The notes: generated by a model from the sequence alone, not told the origin. Positions 9,147-17,332 are shown, counted from the stretch's first letter. The stretch is 64,000 nt of DNA from Radiobacillus deserti (GCF_007301515.1 NZ_CP041666.1:868001-932000), one strand, 5' to 3'. Translations and numbers: made by a program.

Positions 9147-9184
9147 CCAGGCTTAGGTAAATGCTTAAGTTTGGTTTTTTTTAT
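9147..9184 (+). terminator. intrinsic terminator of the GGDEF-EAL gene
   Basis: ACCAGGCTTAG and CTTAAGTTTGGT pair (with G-U pairs) around a 7-base loop and run into eight T residues. Confidence 0.75.
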
Positions 9185-9386
9185 GTTAGTTAAGATTCTA
9201 TAATAGTTTAAAAATCCATCGCCTTGCACAGTTCTTCTATGGTTAGGTTTTGCTCTTATCTCTTTATCCTAATCGAAAGTTCCCCATCCAGTTCAAAATT
9301 GCCCCCACTTCATTACAATATTTCACAATAAAACATAATAATTTCCAGATGGAAATGGAAAATTAGATAAACTAATTTATATATTC
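9185..9386. other. intergenic region upstream of the ECF sigma gene
   Basis: About 200 AT-rich bases with no coding signal in either strand. The only regulatory element I can support is the ECF-type promoter at its right edge (9387-9413). Confidence 0.4.
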
Positions 9387-9413
9387 TGAAACGGTTGGCT
9401 TTTCATAATCGTC
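9387..9413 (+). promoter_or_regulatory. ECF sigma-type promoter (autoregulation)
   Basis: TGAAAC (9387-9392) and CGTC (9410-9413) are separated by 17 bases, the classical -35/-10 of extracytoplasmic-function sigma factors in Bacillus. It sits about 30 bases before the ribosome site of an ECF sigma gene, so the sigma factor probably activates its own operon. Confidence 0.7.
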
Positions 9414-9442
9414 TTACTAAAAAGCTAAAAGGAGTGATGTTC

Positions 9443-9973
9443 TTGGAAGTACAGAAAGATTCATCCAGTGAAAGAGCATTAGAGGAAATAATGGATGCAT
9501 ACGGTGAAGAAGTTAAACGATTAATTTTTAGCTATATAAAAGAGTGGAATATAACCGATGATTTAACTCAAGATACTTTTCTAAGCGTATACCTTCATCT
9601 AGACTCTTTCCAAAGCAAGTCTAAGCTAAGAACCTGGATTTATTCAATAGCAATTAACAAATGTAAGGATTATTTAAAATCCTGGAAATATAAAAAGGTA
9701 ATTGTTACTAATAAGTTTTTTGGCATCAACCAAACCACGAACCGTTCACCAAGTAAATGGATAGAAGAAAAAGAAAGTAAAGATGAACTCATTGAGAAAG
9801 TGTTACAGCTACCAACTAAATATAGAGAGCCTATACTGCTCTATTACTTTCAGTATTTCACAATTACTGAAATATCTGAGATTACAAAAATAAAGGCTTC
9901 CACAATTAAAACAAGGATCCACCGTGCAAAGAAGCTATTACGTGTGGAGCTGGAGGGAGATATAGATGAATAA
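9443..9973 (+). CDS. ECF RNA polymerase sigma factor
   Basis: A 176-residue sigma-70 family protein with region 2 (about residues 20-85, ending in DLTQDTFLSVYLHLDSFQ and RTWIYSIAINKCKDYLK) and region 4 helix-turn-helix (about 110-165, YREPILLYYFQYFTITEIS and ASTIKTRIHRAKKLL). It redirects RNA polymerase to TGAAAC/CGTC promoters, one of which lies just upstream. The TTG at 9443 is chosen because AAAAGGAG ends 8 bases upstream. ATG 9437 is only 2 bases from that site, and an ATG at 9395 lies upstream of the expected transcript start. The next gene overlaps by 8 bases and encodes its likely anti-sigma factor. Confidence 0.88.
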   Translation: MEVQKDSSSERALEEIMDAYGEEVKRLIFSYIKEWNITDDLTQDTFLSVYLHLDSFQSKSKLRTWIYSIAINKCKDYLKSWKYKKVIVTNKFFGINQTTNRSPSKWIEEKESKDELIEKVLQLPTKYREPILLYYFQYFTITEISEITKIKASTIKTRIHRAKKLLRVELEGDIDE

Positions 9974-10616
9974 TCAGCACTATAAGCGTAGATTGGATAC
10001 CTATATTTCACATGATAGTGTGTTTACAGAAAGAGATAAACAAAAGGTATTTCAGAAAATAAAGGAATTAAGTAATGAACCAGTAACTAAAAAAAGAAAT
10101 ACAAAATTTTTATTTGCAAAATATGTAGGACCGATTGTACTTGCACTTCTCATGGTTGGTATAGTAGGTTTTCTCTTACAGAATCTTTCACAAAATAATC
10201 TAGAGGAGAAAAGTGTAACGGAAAAAGAATATGAGTTTCCATCCGCAGAAATCATACAAAATAAAGTAAATGAGCTGATTGAGAATTTCGAGCTTGGCAT
10301 GACACATGAGCAAGTAAAAGAAACGTTTGGAGAGGATTATATATCTGGTGAGGCACAGAATCCAGAGGGGGAGCCTTTTTCCTATTGGACCTATTACTAT
10401 TATAAGAACCCCAATATAACTGGAGGTGCGCCAATCCCAGGTGATATTGATATTCAAAATCTTGGTCAAAAACATGTTGGAATAGAGTTCTCCATATTTT
10501 GGAGAGATAAAAAAGTATTGTTTGCGACAGTAGCCTATCGTACAAGTGAGAATATAAAAGTAATGGAATTTAAAAGGGACGGAGATATTTCAGAGTACAC
10601 AGTGAATAACTGGTAA
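9966..10616 (+). CDS. putative single-pass anti-sigma factor
   Basis: A 216-residue protein with a charged cytoplasmic N-terminus (about 1-50), one transmembrane helix (about 52-70, YVGPIVLALLMVGIVGFLL) and an extracytoplasmic domain of about 145 residues containing FELGMTHEQVKETFGEDY, a motif reminiscent of SmpA/BamE-like folds. The translational overlap with the ECF sigma gene and this topology are typical of membrane anti-sigma factors that hold the sigma factor until a signal releases it. No zinc-binding HxxxCxxC motif is visible in the N-terminus, so this is not a ZAS-type anti-sigma. Confidence 0.7.
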   Translation: MNNQHYKRRLDTYISHDSVFTERDKQKVFQKIKELSNEPVTKKRNTKFLFAKYVGPIVLALLMVGIVGFLLQNLSQNNLEEKSVTEKEYEFPSAEIIQNKVNELIENFELGMTHEQVKETFGEDYISGEAQNPEGEPFSYWTYYYYKNPNITGGAPIPGDIDIQNLGQKHVGIEFSIFWRDKKVLFATVAYRTSENIKVMEFKRDGDISEYTVNNW

Positions 10617-10621
10617 GCTTA

Positions 10622-10658
10622 GAAAGGTGCTCAGAATGATTTGAGCATCTTTTTTTGA
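10622..10658 (+). terminator. intrinsic terminator of the sigma/anti-sigma operon
   Basis: GTGCTCAG and TTGAGCATC pair around a short loop and are followed by seven T residues, directly after the anti-sigma stop codon. Confidence 0.7.
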
Positions 10659-10911
10659 GTCAAAAGTTATATTGAATAGTTACTCCTTCATCATGAAATA
10701 CAATTAAAAATTCTGAATAATTGAATATATTTAGTAGCGTCTTTTGTCTAAATATGATAGATATAGATTTAAGACTACATAAGACAAAATTTCGTAAATA
10801 GAAAACGAGTAGAGTAGAGGGTGGAAGTATTTCCCTATCCAACTGGGATAAACATGGAAGTATAATGGAAACAGAGACACATTGTATGATTGCATAGGAG
10901 GGAAATTCTGT
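10659..10911. other. intergenic region upstream of the KaiC-like operon
   Basis: About 250 AT-rich bases without a supported gene. A small inverted repeat TATCC-N5-GGATA lies at 10836-10850. The nine bases GGATAAACA at 10846-10854 recur in the upstream region of the EAL operon (14827-14835). No clear sigma-A or ECF promoter was identified. Confidence 0.4.
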
Positions 10912-12330
10912 ATGATAGAAAGACAGGTTAAAACAGGTGTAGATGGACTTGACCGAATATTATTTGGAGGAATACCTCAAGGAAATACAGTACTTGTAGA
11001 AGGGCGGCCTGGTGCGGGGAAAACTATTCTTGGAATGCAGTTTTTATATTATGGTTCGGTTCATTACAATGAGCCTGGTATCTATATTACATTCGAGGAA
11101 TTTCCTGATCAGATTTATAAAGATATGAAACAATTCGGTTGGGACATTCAAAAGTTGGAGAAGGAAAATAAATTACGTGTTATCACATTGTCTCCAGAAG
11201 TGCTAATGGATCAAATTATGAAACCTGATGGACTTTTTGACCGTCTTGTTAAAGAGATTGGATGTAAAAGAATTGTTGTTGACAGTATTAGTTTATTTCA
11301 GTACTATTACTCTTCGCAAATTGACCAAAGAAAAGTCATCTATACGTTGCGTAATACGTTGCGTAAGTATGGCTTAACCTCTATTTTATTAAAGGAGATA
11401 GCATCTGTAGAAGAGGAAAATATATCCTTTGTAAATTATCTCGTTGACGGTGTAATTTCCCTAAATCTTACTCCTCATTTTGAGAACTATCGAAAACGAA
11501 TACTAGAAATTACAAAGATGCGTGGAAGCAAGATACAGGAAGGAGAGCACCTTTATCGAATTACGGAGAATGGCCTTCACCTAATTCCCGCATTAACGTT
11601 AATAGAAGATGAATTGGTGACTACTTCTAATCATGTCATATCAACTGGCCTTCCAAACTTAGATCAAACATTGGATGGTGGAATTCACAGTGGGGCTACA
11701 TTTACCATCGATACAAATAGTAAATCAAATTATAAGTATTTAGTTATTGCTATTACTGCTAACCATATCCAAGCGGGTGATAAGGTTTTAATTATTCTTT
11801 CCAGCCTTTCAACCATATCTCAATTTGAAGAAGCATTTAAAAAATTCAATATAGACTTGCAGAAACTGGCTAAAGAAGGAAAGGTTGTTTTTGTGGAGCA
11901 CTATAAACGAAGTGCCCCCTTGCCATATAAAGACGCTGTAATACATGTTTCGGATTTAGATAATGAACAGTACAGACAAACATTACAAAAAGAATTATTT
12001 CCAATGATGGCGAATGGTGAAAAATGGTTTGTATATTATGACTTAAATACCGTTGCAACACACCATGGTTATGAATATGTAAAAAGATTCTTTGGAGTGG
12101 AAGTAGCGAGGGTTAACTCTATTTGTGCAAGTATGCTAGTTCTAACAAATTTCAAAGAGCTTGGAGAGGAAACGGCTAGCTTTATTGAAAGATCGAGCCA
12201 TGGTGTTATTCGAACATGGGTAGATGGGAATTATCAGTTTTTACAAGTAACAAAAAGCCCGAATGGAAAAATTTCAGAACCACTAGTTCTTGAAAAAATA
12301 AATGATAAACCGTTTATTCGGTTAGTGTAG
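10912..12330 (+). CDS. KaiC/RAD55-like ATPase with a degenerate second domain
   Basis: A 472-residue protein with two RecA/KaiC-like halves. The first half starts VKTGVDGLDRILFGGIPQGN, has a complete Walker A (GRPGAGKT, residues 31-38) and Walker B (RIVVDSIS, Asp about 124). The second half starts STGLPNLDQTLDGGIHSG (about residue 244) but the P-loop is replaced by IDTNSKSNYKY, with no GKT/S, so it probably cannot hydrolyse ATP. KaiC-like ATPases act as clock components or as signalling scaffolds in bacteria and archaea. The start at 10912 follows AGGAGGG by 9 bases. It is first in an operon with a small winged-helix-like gene and a LuxR regulator. Confidence 0.85.
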   Translation: MIERQVKTGVDGLDRILFGGIPQGNTVLVEGRPGAGKTILGMQFLYYGSVHYNEPGIYITFEEFPDQIYKDMKQFGWDIQKLEKENKLRVITLSPEVLMDQIMKPDGLFDRLVKEIGCKRIVVDSISLFQYYYSSQIDQRKVIYTLRNTLRKYGLTSILLKEIASVEEENISFVNYLVDGVISLNLTPHFENYRKRILEITKMRGSKIQEGEHLYRITENGLHLIPALTLIEDELVTTSNHVISTGLPNLDQTLDGGIHSGATFTIDTNSKSNYKYLVIAITANHIQAGDKVLIILSSLSTISQFEEAFKKFNIDLQKLAKEGKVVFVEHYKRSAPLPYKDAVIHVSDLDNEQYRQTLQKELFPMMANGEKWFVYYDLNTVATHHGYEYVKRFFGVEVARVNSICASMLVLTNFKELGEETASFIERSSHGVIRTWVDGNYQFLQVTKSPNGKISEPLVLEKINDKPFIRLV

Positions 12331-12341
12331 GAGGAAGAGGA

Positions 12342-12596
12342 ATGAATAATCCTCAAGCTATCTTTCCTTTACAGTTGGAATGTACTTTATACTTCGAAAC
12401 GAATCAATATGCGTATGAAACAGTAGAGGGGCTATCATTACGTCTAGGAAGAAATGCGGCAGATTTGGTCAAGACCCTCGAACATTTAGTTAAACTAGAC
12501 ATTCTACAAGTTGATGGAGAAGGATTAAATGCTGTCTATTGCTATAATCAACCGAAGCTAGTGAGTGGAGTTGAACTGTCATGGGAAAAGAGCTGA
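12342..12596 (+). CDS. small winged-helix-like protein of the KaiC operon
   Basis: An 84-residue protein with helix-helix-helix-strand pattern: YETVEGLSLRLGRNAADLVKTLEHLVKLDIL followed by a wing-like VDGEGLNAVYCYNQP. The ETVEGLSLRLGR-DL--TLEHL---DIL pattern is that of MarR/ArsR-like winged helices, used either for DNA binding or as a protein-interaction module. It lies 11 bases after the KaiC-like gene (GGAGGAAGAGG site) and its end overlaps the LuxR gene by 16 bases, so the three are translationally linked. A gene of the same size and pattern lies at 15786. Assignment is by pattern only. Confidence 0.6.
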   Translation: MNNPQAIFPLQLECTLYFETNQYAYETVEGLSLRLGRNAADLVKTLEHLVKLDILQVDGEGLNAVYCYNQPKLVSGVELSWEKS

Positions 12597-14707
12597 AAAA
12601 CGTTCAATCACTACAAGATGCATTTGCTAAGATGCTAAATGTTGCCTGTTTGATTTCTGATAGTGATGGGTTCCAAATTACGGAAATTTCTGGTTCTACT
12701 AAATTTTTGCAGCACTTAATCAATACATTTGATTTAAGGCAGGAAAGACTCCGCATATTGAATCACCTGGGGATGATAACAAGCCCTGTATTTTATGATT
12801 ATGAACCTGGTATAAAAGGGATCATTGCACCAGTAAGAATAAAAGGGGAAAATAAATTTTTTGTTTGGACGACTTTTGTTGTTGAAAGTGGAACAAAGGA
12901 GTTAATTCATAACTTTTTTAGAGAAAATGATTCGGAAAACTATCAAAATTTAATAGGTGCTATAGATGAGTTGCCAGAGGTTAGTAATCTAGAGAAGGAA
13001 GAAATGTTAAGGCACGTTGGGGTACTCTGTGAGTCGGTATCACATTCTTTCTTAGCTAATTATCCTGAAAAAAACCTACATTTATTCTCCGGTATCCACG
13101 AAAGTTTGCAGCATTTGACTACAGAAGAATCTTCTTTAGAAACGATCTTGAAACGCATAATCGACAGTGATGATTTAATAGATTTTGTAGGTGTGGCAGA
13201 GAAAACGGAAGAGGATTTTTATACCATTACGTATTTTCATGGTCCAGACCATAGTACTTTATTAAACAGAGGCTTTTCAACTGGAGAGGGTTTTTTAGGT
13301 CAAGTTATTGCTACTGGAAATGGTATGGTATGGGAAAATGTCGTGAAGGATCCAAGAGTATCCTTCTATACTTCAAATCATGTCAAACCGTTGAGTATAT
13401 TCGGCTATCCTTTATCGAATCAGGAGAAGACATTCGGTGTATTTTTTGGGGGGAGTATCTCTAGCAAAATACCTCAACAGGATTTTGACCTTTACGGTCG
13501 AATGGTTGCCAATATTATTACGATTCAACTGCAAAAGAGTTTGATGGAACGGACAATGGATCAACAATTGCTGAAAATCTCTACATTTAATGATATTTTA
13601 CACTTAATGATTTCTACAAATGATTTAAAAAAAATACTGTTTATACTTGTTGATATAAGCGTAAACCTTACCAATAATAGCGTCTCATGTATTATACTAA
13701 AACCTGTTCATGGTGAAAAACAAGCAACCGTTATTTCAAGAGGAATGACCTCTAACTATATTCAAAAACTGGGTGGAATAATAGCGGAAAACTATTTTGA
13801 TAATCAGGATCAGATGAAGCTTTCTTCGATGACTGTTACTCAAGAATCAACTGAGCAACCAATATTGTTAATTCCAATAACCTTTCGTGGAGATGTATTA
13901 GGATGCTTGGCGATTGGCATGGCAGGTGTAGAAAAGTTCGATGAAGTGAAGCAATTCCTAACAAATCTTTGTACGGCTGCTGGAGTACTATTATCGATGA
14001 ATCACACTTTTATAAGTAAAGAAAATAAAATTATACAAACGTTAGAGCTAAGTATGTCCCAATTGAATGGGCAAATTTATGAAGAGGTAAAGGAAGAACA
14101 AAAGCTTCTTAGAGCGTTTGGTGAAAGGAAACGATACACAAAAAAAGAGCTAGAAATGCTGGTGCAAGCAGGAGTGTTGAAAGTATATGATGAAGATGTG
14201 TTACAACTTTTGCTACCAGGTCACAGTAGCTTGTTACTAATAAAAGAATACAAGGACTTAGTTTCAAAAGGGGAAAAAACTCCAAAGGATGGAGAAATAG
14301 CATATAGTGAAGAAGCTCAACTGTTATATATGATTTCGAGCTATATGAAGGGAAAGAAACAAATTAACCAGATTCTATCTTTACCTTTTGTAGATAGGGA
14401 AATTAAGCAGGATTTTCACAGGTTGGTGACAAAGGATGAGCTTGTTGAAGGTGTTATTGAGTTACCCTCCTCCCAATCCGATGGAAATAAAAATCTTTTT
14501 GAACAGATTCATAAGCATTTTAAAATATCTAATAGAGAAAAAGAAGTATTAAAATTAGTTGTTGAAGGATTTAATAATAGAGAAATAGCAGAGAGGCTTT
14601 ATATTAGTGATCACACCGTGAAAAATCACATTTCGAGCATTTTTCAGAAGTTAAATGTTACGGACCGTGCTCAAGCTATAGCAAAAGTTTACCAGTCCAT
14701 TAATTAG
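12581..14707 (+). CDS. PocR-like/GAF/GAF/LuxR transcriptional regulator
   Basis: A 708-residue sensor-regulator. Residues about 5-110 (VQSLQDAFAKMLNVACLISD-DGFQIT) resemble the PocR ligand-sensing domain but lack its usual cysteines. Two GAF-like domains follow (about 160-325 and 350-490, including GFSTGEGFLGQVIATG and a FRGDVLGCLAIG strand). A helical linker leads to a C-terminal LuxR/GerE helix-turn-helix (about 640-705: SNREKEVLKLVVEGFNNREI, then SDHTVKNHISSIFQKLNVTD). The domain set suggests direct control of transcription by a small ligand, with the KaiC-like ATPase as partner. It is the last gene of its operon, followed by a terminator. A broken gene with a similar LuxR end lies at 45775-46499. 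Confidence 0.8.
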   Translation: MGKELKNVQSLQDAFAKMLNVACLISDSDGFQITEISGSTKFLQHLINTFDLRQERLRILNHLGMITSPVFYDYEPGIKGIIAPVRIKGENKFFVWTTFVVESGTKELIHNFFRENDSENYQNLIGAIDELPEVSNLEKEEMLRHVGVLCESVSHSFLANYPEKNLHLFSGIHESLQHLTTEESSLETILKRIIDSDDLIDFVGVAEKTEEDFYTITYFHGPDHSTLLNRGFSTGEGFLGQVIATGNGMVWENVVKDPRVSFYTSNHVKPLSIFGYPLSNQEKTFGVFFGGSISSKIPQQDFDLYGRMVANIITIQLQKSLMERTMDQQLLKISTFNDILHLMISTNDLKKILFILVDISVNLTNNSVSCIILKPVHGEKQATVISRGMTSNYIQKLGGIIAENYFDNQDQMKLSSMTVTQESTEQPILLIPITFRGDVLGCLAIGMAGVEKFDEVKQFLTNLCTAAGVLLSMNHTFISKENKIIQTLELSMSQLNGQIYEEVKEEQKLLRAFGERKRYTKKELEMLVQAGVLKVYDEDVLQLLLPGHSSLLLIKEYKDLVSKGEKTPKDGEIAYSEEAQLLYMISSYMKGKKQINQILSLPFVDREIKQDFHRLVTKDELVEGVIELPSSQSDGNKNLFEQIHKHFKISNREKEVLKLVVEGFNNREIAERLYISDHTVKNHISSIFQKLNVTDRAQAIAKVYQSIN

Positions 14708-14721
14708 GAAATTCAATACGT

Positions 14722-14762
14722 TAAAAAGAATCCGTTTTTAAAAATGGGTTCTTTTTTTATTA
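14722..14762 (+). terminator. intrinsic terminator of the KaiC operon
   Basis: AAGAATCCG and the GGGTTCTT region pair around an AT-rich loop and run into seven T residues, about 20 bases after the LuxR stop codon. Confidence 0.75.
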
Positions 14763-14854
14763 TTCTAAACAGACTTGAATAGCTTCTAGGAGTTCATTCC
14801 TAATTTTTGAGGACTAATAAACAATAGGATAAACAGGTGATATAAACAATGCTC

Positions 14855-14874
14855 TACCTATAGCAAAATAGGTA
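14855..14874 (+). promoter_or_regulatory. palindromic operator candidate before the EAL gene
   Basis: TACCTAT-N6-ATAGGTA is a perfect 7-bp dyad about 37 bases before the EAL start codon. Such dyads are typical of dimeric regulators, including LuxR types; which protein binds is unknown. GGATAAACA, shared with the KaiC upstream region, lies 20 bases further upstream. Confidence 0.4.
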
Positions 14875-14910
14875 TAGAAAGTGTGTAAGAACGGAAGGAG
14901 AGCTCTGTAG

Positions 14911-15789
14911 GTGTTTATGCTATTTATGCTAATTGTTTGTTTGGTGTGCTTCCTAGTATCACAACATGTAATTGGGAAAAGAAAGGAAGAGCCCAAAAGT
15001 AGGGATAACGATAACGTAGTACTTATTCACGAATTAAAGATGGCTATGAAAAAAGGGGACCTTACCTTATTTTATCAACCCATTCTAAATAAAAAAGGGG
15101 AGATTGTATCGGTGGAGGCACTTTTAAGGTGGAATCATGATCAGTACAAATTTGTATCCCCAGAACTAGTTATTGATCTAGCTGAAAAAAGTGGACTAAT
15201 ATTTGATCTTGGCGAATGGGTATTACGAGAATCTTGCCATCAATTAAAGGACTGGCATCAGCAAGGTCTTGAGTCGTTAAAATTAAACGTAAATTTATCA
15301 CCTATGCAGTTCTTAGATAATACATTGGTTTCTAGAGTGGAAGCGGTATTACAGGAGGTAGATTTGAGCTCAAAGTATTTAGAACTAGAATTAACCGAAA
15401 CATTTGATATTTTTTCTATTAAAAACAGCATCGACCAGTTATATAAGTTAAAAGCTATTGGTGTAAGCATAGCTATAGATGACTTCGGAATGGGATTTTC
15501 CTCCTTTAAATGTATTCATCAATTACCAATTGATCAAATAAAAATTGATCGATCCTTTGTGTGGAAGCTGCATGCTGATGATTATAAGTCACATGCCATC
15601 ATTAAGTCTATCATTTATCTAGCAAAGGAGCTTCAGCTAGAAGTTGTCGCGGAGGGCATTGAAACTAGTAAACATTATCAAGTTTTAGCAGAGTACGCTT
15701 GTGATAAATTCCAAGGGTACTACTTTCACAAACCGTTAAGTCATATGGACTTTCAGAATCAGTTTATACTTCAAACAGCTAAAAAATGA
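14911..15789 (+). CDS. membrane-anchored EAL c-di-GMP phosphodiesterase
   Basis: A 292-residue protein with one N-terminal transmembrane helix (about residues 1-21) followed directly by an EAL domain (about 38-285). All usual catalytic positions are present: EALLRW, Asn in LNVNLS, ELTET, AIDDFGMGFSS, KIDRSF, AEGIE and FQGYYFHKP, so it should hydrolyse c-di-GMP. There is no GGDEF or sensory domain. The GTG at 14911 is chosen because GGAAGGAG lies 11 bases upstream; ATG 14917 is the alternative. The following small gene overlaps by 4 bases (ATGA), indicating coupled translation. Confidence 0.85.
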   Translation: MFMLFMLIVCLVCFLVSQHVIGKRKEEPKSRDNDNVVLIHELKMAMKKGDLTLFYQPILNKKGEIVSVEALLRWNHDQYKFVSPELVIDLAEKSGLIFDLGEWVLRESCHQLKDWHQQGLESLKLNVNLSPMQFLDNTLVSRVEAVLQEVDLSSKYLELELTETFDIFSIKNSIDQLYKLKAIGVSIAIDDFGMGFSSFKCIHQLPIDQIKIDRSFVWKLHADDYKSHAIIKSIIYLAKELQLEVVAEGIETSKHYQVLAEYACDKFQGYYFHKPLSHMDFQNQFILQTAKK

Positions 15790-16070
15790 AGAAAGCGGTG
15801 TTTATTTTGGTGAACAGTCCTTTTTTAGAAGATTCATTGTATGTTGATATGTATCCTTTTATGCATATTTTATTAACTCTGCATATACAAATAAGATCCG
15901 GGCAACCAATCCAAGAGTCAGTATTTCATACACTCTTACCAACAGAAGTAAAGAGACATGTTTTTAGGCAATTAGCTCGTAAAGGGATACTTCACATGGG
16001 TTCTGAATATGGAGACATCTACTACTATATGACTCCTACTATGACGAAGCTATCGCTAGATAAAGGATAA
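15786..16070 (+). CDS. small winged-helix-like protein of the EAL operon
   Basis: A 94-residue protein whose second half (PIQESVFHTLLPTEVKRHVF then RQLARKGILHMG, followed by a wing-like EYGDIYYYMTP) has the helix-turn-helix plus beta-hairpin pattern of a winged helix, like the 84-residue product of the gene at 12342. Sequence identity between the two is low by eye, so common descent is an inference from size, pattern and genomic position. The start overlaps the EAL stop (ATGA) and has no clear ribosome site; a GTG at 15813 is an alternative start. Confidence 0.5.
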   Translation: MKKAVFILVNSPFLEDSLYVDMYPFMHILLTLHIQIRSGQPIQESVFHTLLPTEVKRHVFRQLARKGILHMGSEYGDIYYYMTPTMTKLSLDKG

Positions 16071-16237
16071 AGAAATAGGAAGTAAATCCTATTCTTCAGT
16101 TTTGATGAGAAATAGGATAGATGGGGGAATGACCAAAATAATTTAGAAAAGTAAAGTAGTGTTATAAAAACTTTTAAATAAAAAGTAATATCCGGGCATA
16201 CATTCAAAATCTTTGAAAAAGAGTAGACAAGTCTTAG

Positions 16238-16364
16238 TTCTTAATCCGTCTATCATAGACGGATTAAGAAAGGATGGTTGACTTTAAACTTTATTGCGTG
16301 GTCGTCTTCGACACAATTCGCAGGGAGTCAACTTAACACGTGACCTTGATAAAACAAGGATGCC
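16238..16364 (+). ncRNA. candidate structured leader RNA upstream of the partner-switch operon
   Basis: Three structures follow one another in the 330-base gap before the kinase-like gene. The first is a perfect 13-bp hairpin at 16238-16270 (TTCTTAATCCGTC, 7-base loop). The second is a 7-bp stem GTTGACT/AGTCAAC (16277-16283 with 16326-16332) enclosing TGCG/CGCA and a GTCG-TCTT-CGAC hairpin. The third is CCTTG/CAAGG at 16344-16359. They are followed by GATGCCGCTAATGAGG. No T-run follows the first hairpin, so it is not a simple terminator. I could not match it to the c-di-GMP-I/II, c-di-AMP, SAM, purine or other riboswitch consensus I know. It may be a new leader or a chance fold. Confidence 0.4.
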
Positions 16365-16402
16365 GCTAATGAGGATTAAATAAAAAGGGATGTGGCATAT
16401 AA

Positions 16403-17332
16403 ATGAAAAGTCTCTTTAAAAAGGGTTGGAAAAAGAATCGAGCTAAAGCTGAGTTCACTTTAATACGTTCTTATGAAGATCTTAAGAAAAAAGCTCTATT
16501 TAGTTGGGTTGTTTCTCGTTGTGTAGAAGCATTGGATTGGAAGGAGTTTAAACAAGACGAACTAATCTTGATGTCATTTGTTATTGACCCTTTCGCCAAT
16601 CCTATTAAAGGTGAAAAATTTAAAGAATTATTGGATGTCGCACAAAAGGCAGTTACATGGATAGATTCGAATTCCATTATTGAAGATGAAATGAAATTTA
16701 TCCAGCTCTCTTATCTACCTAAAAGGCTTCTCATAAAAGTACTAACTCAAGCGCAATTAGATGTGAAAAGGCAGAGGAAAAAAGAAAGTGAGACAGAACC
16801 AGTATGGGAAGTTTACCGAGACGTCATTTATGCGTCCACTAATGGGCACTTTCTTTTAATAAAAAATGATGAGTTAACACGCTATAAACAAGGTGACTTA
16901 TTGTGCGAAGTGAAGATAGAGAAAAGAGAGGATGTCCCTAAGGCTAGACAGCTTGCAAAAGGTGTGTTTACTGATTTAGAAATTTTGTCATCTCGTCTAG
17001 CAAGTTACAATCTAGTGATCTCAGAAGCTGTTACGAACGTGATTAAGCATGCGAAGAGTGGGAAGATGGAGATTTATAAGGATCAAGACGTTCTCCGAGT
17101 TGTAATAGAGGATAGTGGTCCTGGTTTCCCACTTAAATCACTTCCTAAAATGACATTAATGGCTGGTTTTTCCACAAAAGAATCACTAGGCCAAGGTTTC
17201 ACACTTATGATGAAAATCACAGATCAAATCATGCTTGAAACATCAGCTAGTGGTTCTACTCTCATTCTCCTCTTAGATGGTAAAAAAAATAAGATGGAGC
17301 AGCATTCTCTCTTAGTAGAATCCAAGAAATAG
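16403..17332 (+). CDS. RsbW/RsbT-type ATP-binding kinase-like regulator
   Basis: A 309-residue protein with an N-terminal domain of about 170 residues that I do not recognise and a C-terminal GHKL ATPase domain (about 185-300). The domain keeps the N-box (VISEAVTNVIKHAK), G1 box (EDSGPGFP) and G2 (GQGFTLMM), and has no histidine-kinase dimerisation domain. This is the pattern of anti-sigma/switch kinases such as RsbW, SpoIIAB and RsbT, which phosphorylate a serine on a STAS partner. Two STAS proteins and a PP2C phosphatase follow in the same operon, supporting that role. The N-terminal extension is unusual for this family. The ATG is preceded by AAAAAGGGATGTGG. Confidence 0.78.
   Translation: MKSLFKKGWKKNRAKAEFTLIRSYEDLKKKALFSWVVSRCVEALDWKEFKQDELILMSFVIDPFANPIKGEKFKELLDVAQKAVTWIDSNSIIEDEMKFIQLSYLPKRLLIKVLTQAQLDVKRQRKKESETEPVWEVYRDVIYASTNGHFLLIKNDELTRYKQGDLLCEVKIEKREDVPKARQLAKGVFTDLEILSSRLASYNLVISEAVTNVIKHAKSGKMEIYKDQDVLRVVIEDSGPGFPLKSLPKMTLMAGFSTKESLGQGFTLMMKITDQIMLETSASGSTLILLLDGKKNKMEQHSLLVESKK

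Noticed and set aside
9395..9442. N-terminal extension of the ECF sigma gene
   Set aside because: It overlaps the -10 element of the TGAAAC/CGTC promoter, so it would not be fully transcribed, and it has no ribosome site.
16238..16364. c-di-GMP-I or -II riboswitch
   Set aside because: Attractive from context, but the conserved bases of either class that I know are not present; kept only as an unclassified structured leader.
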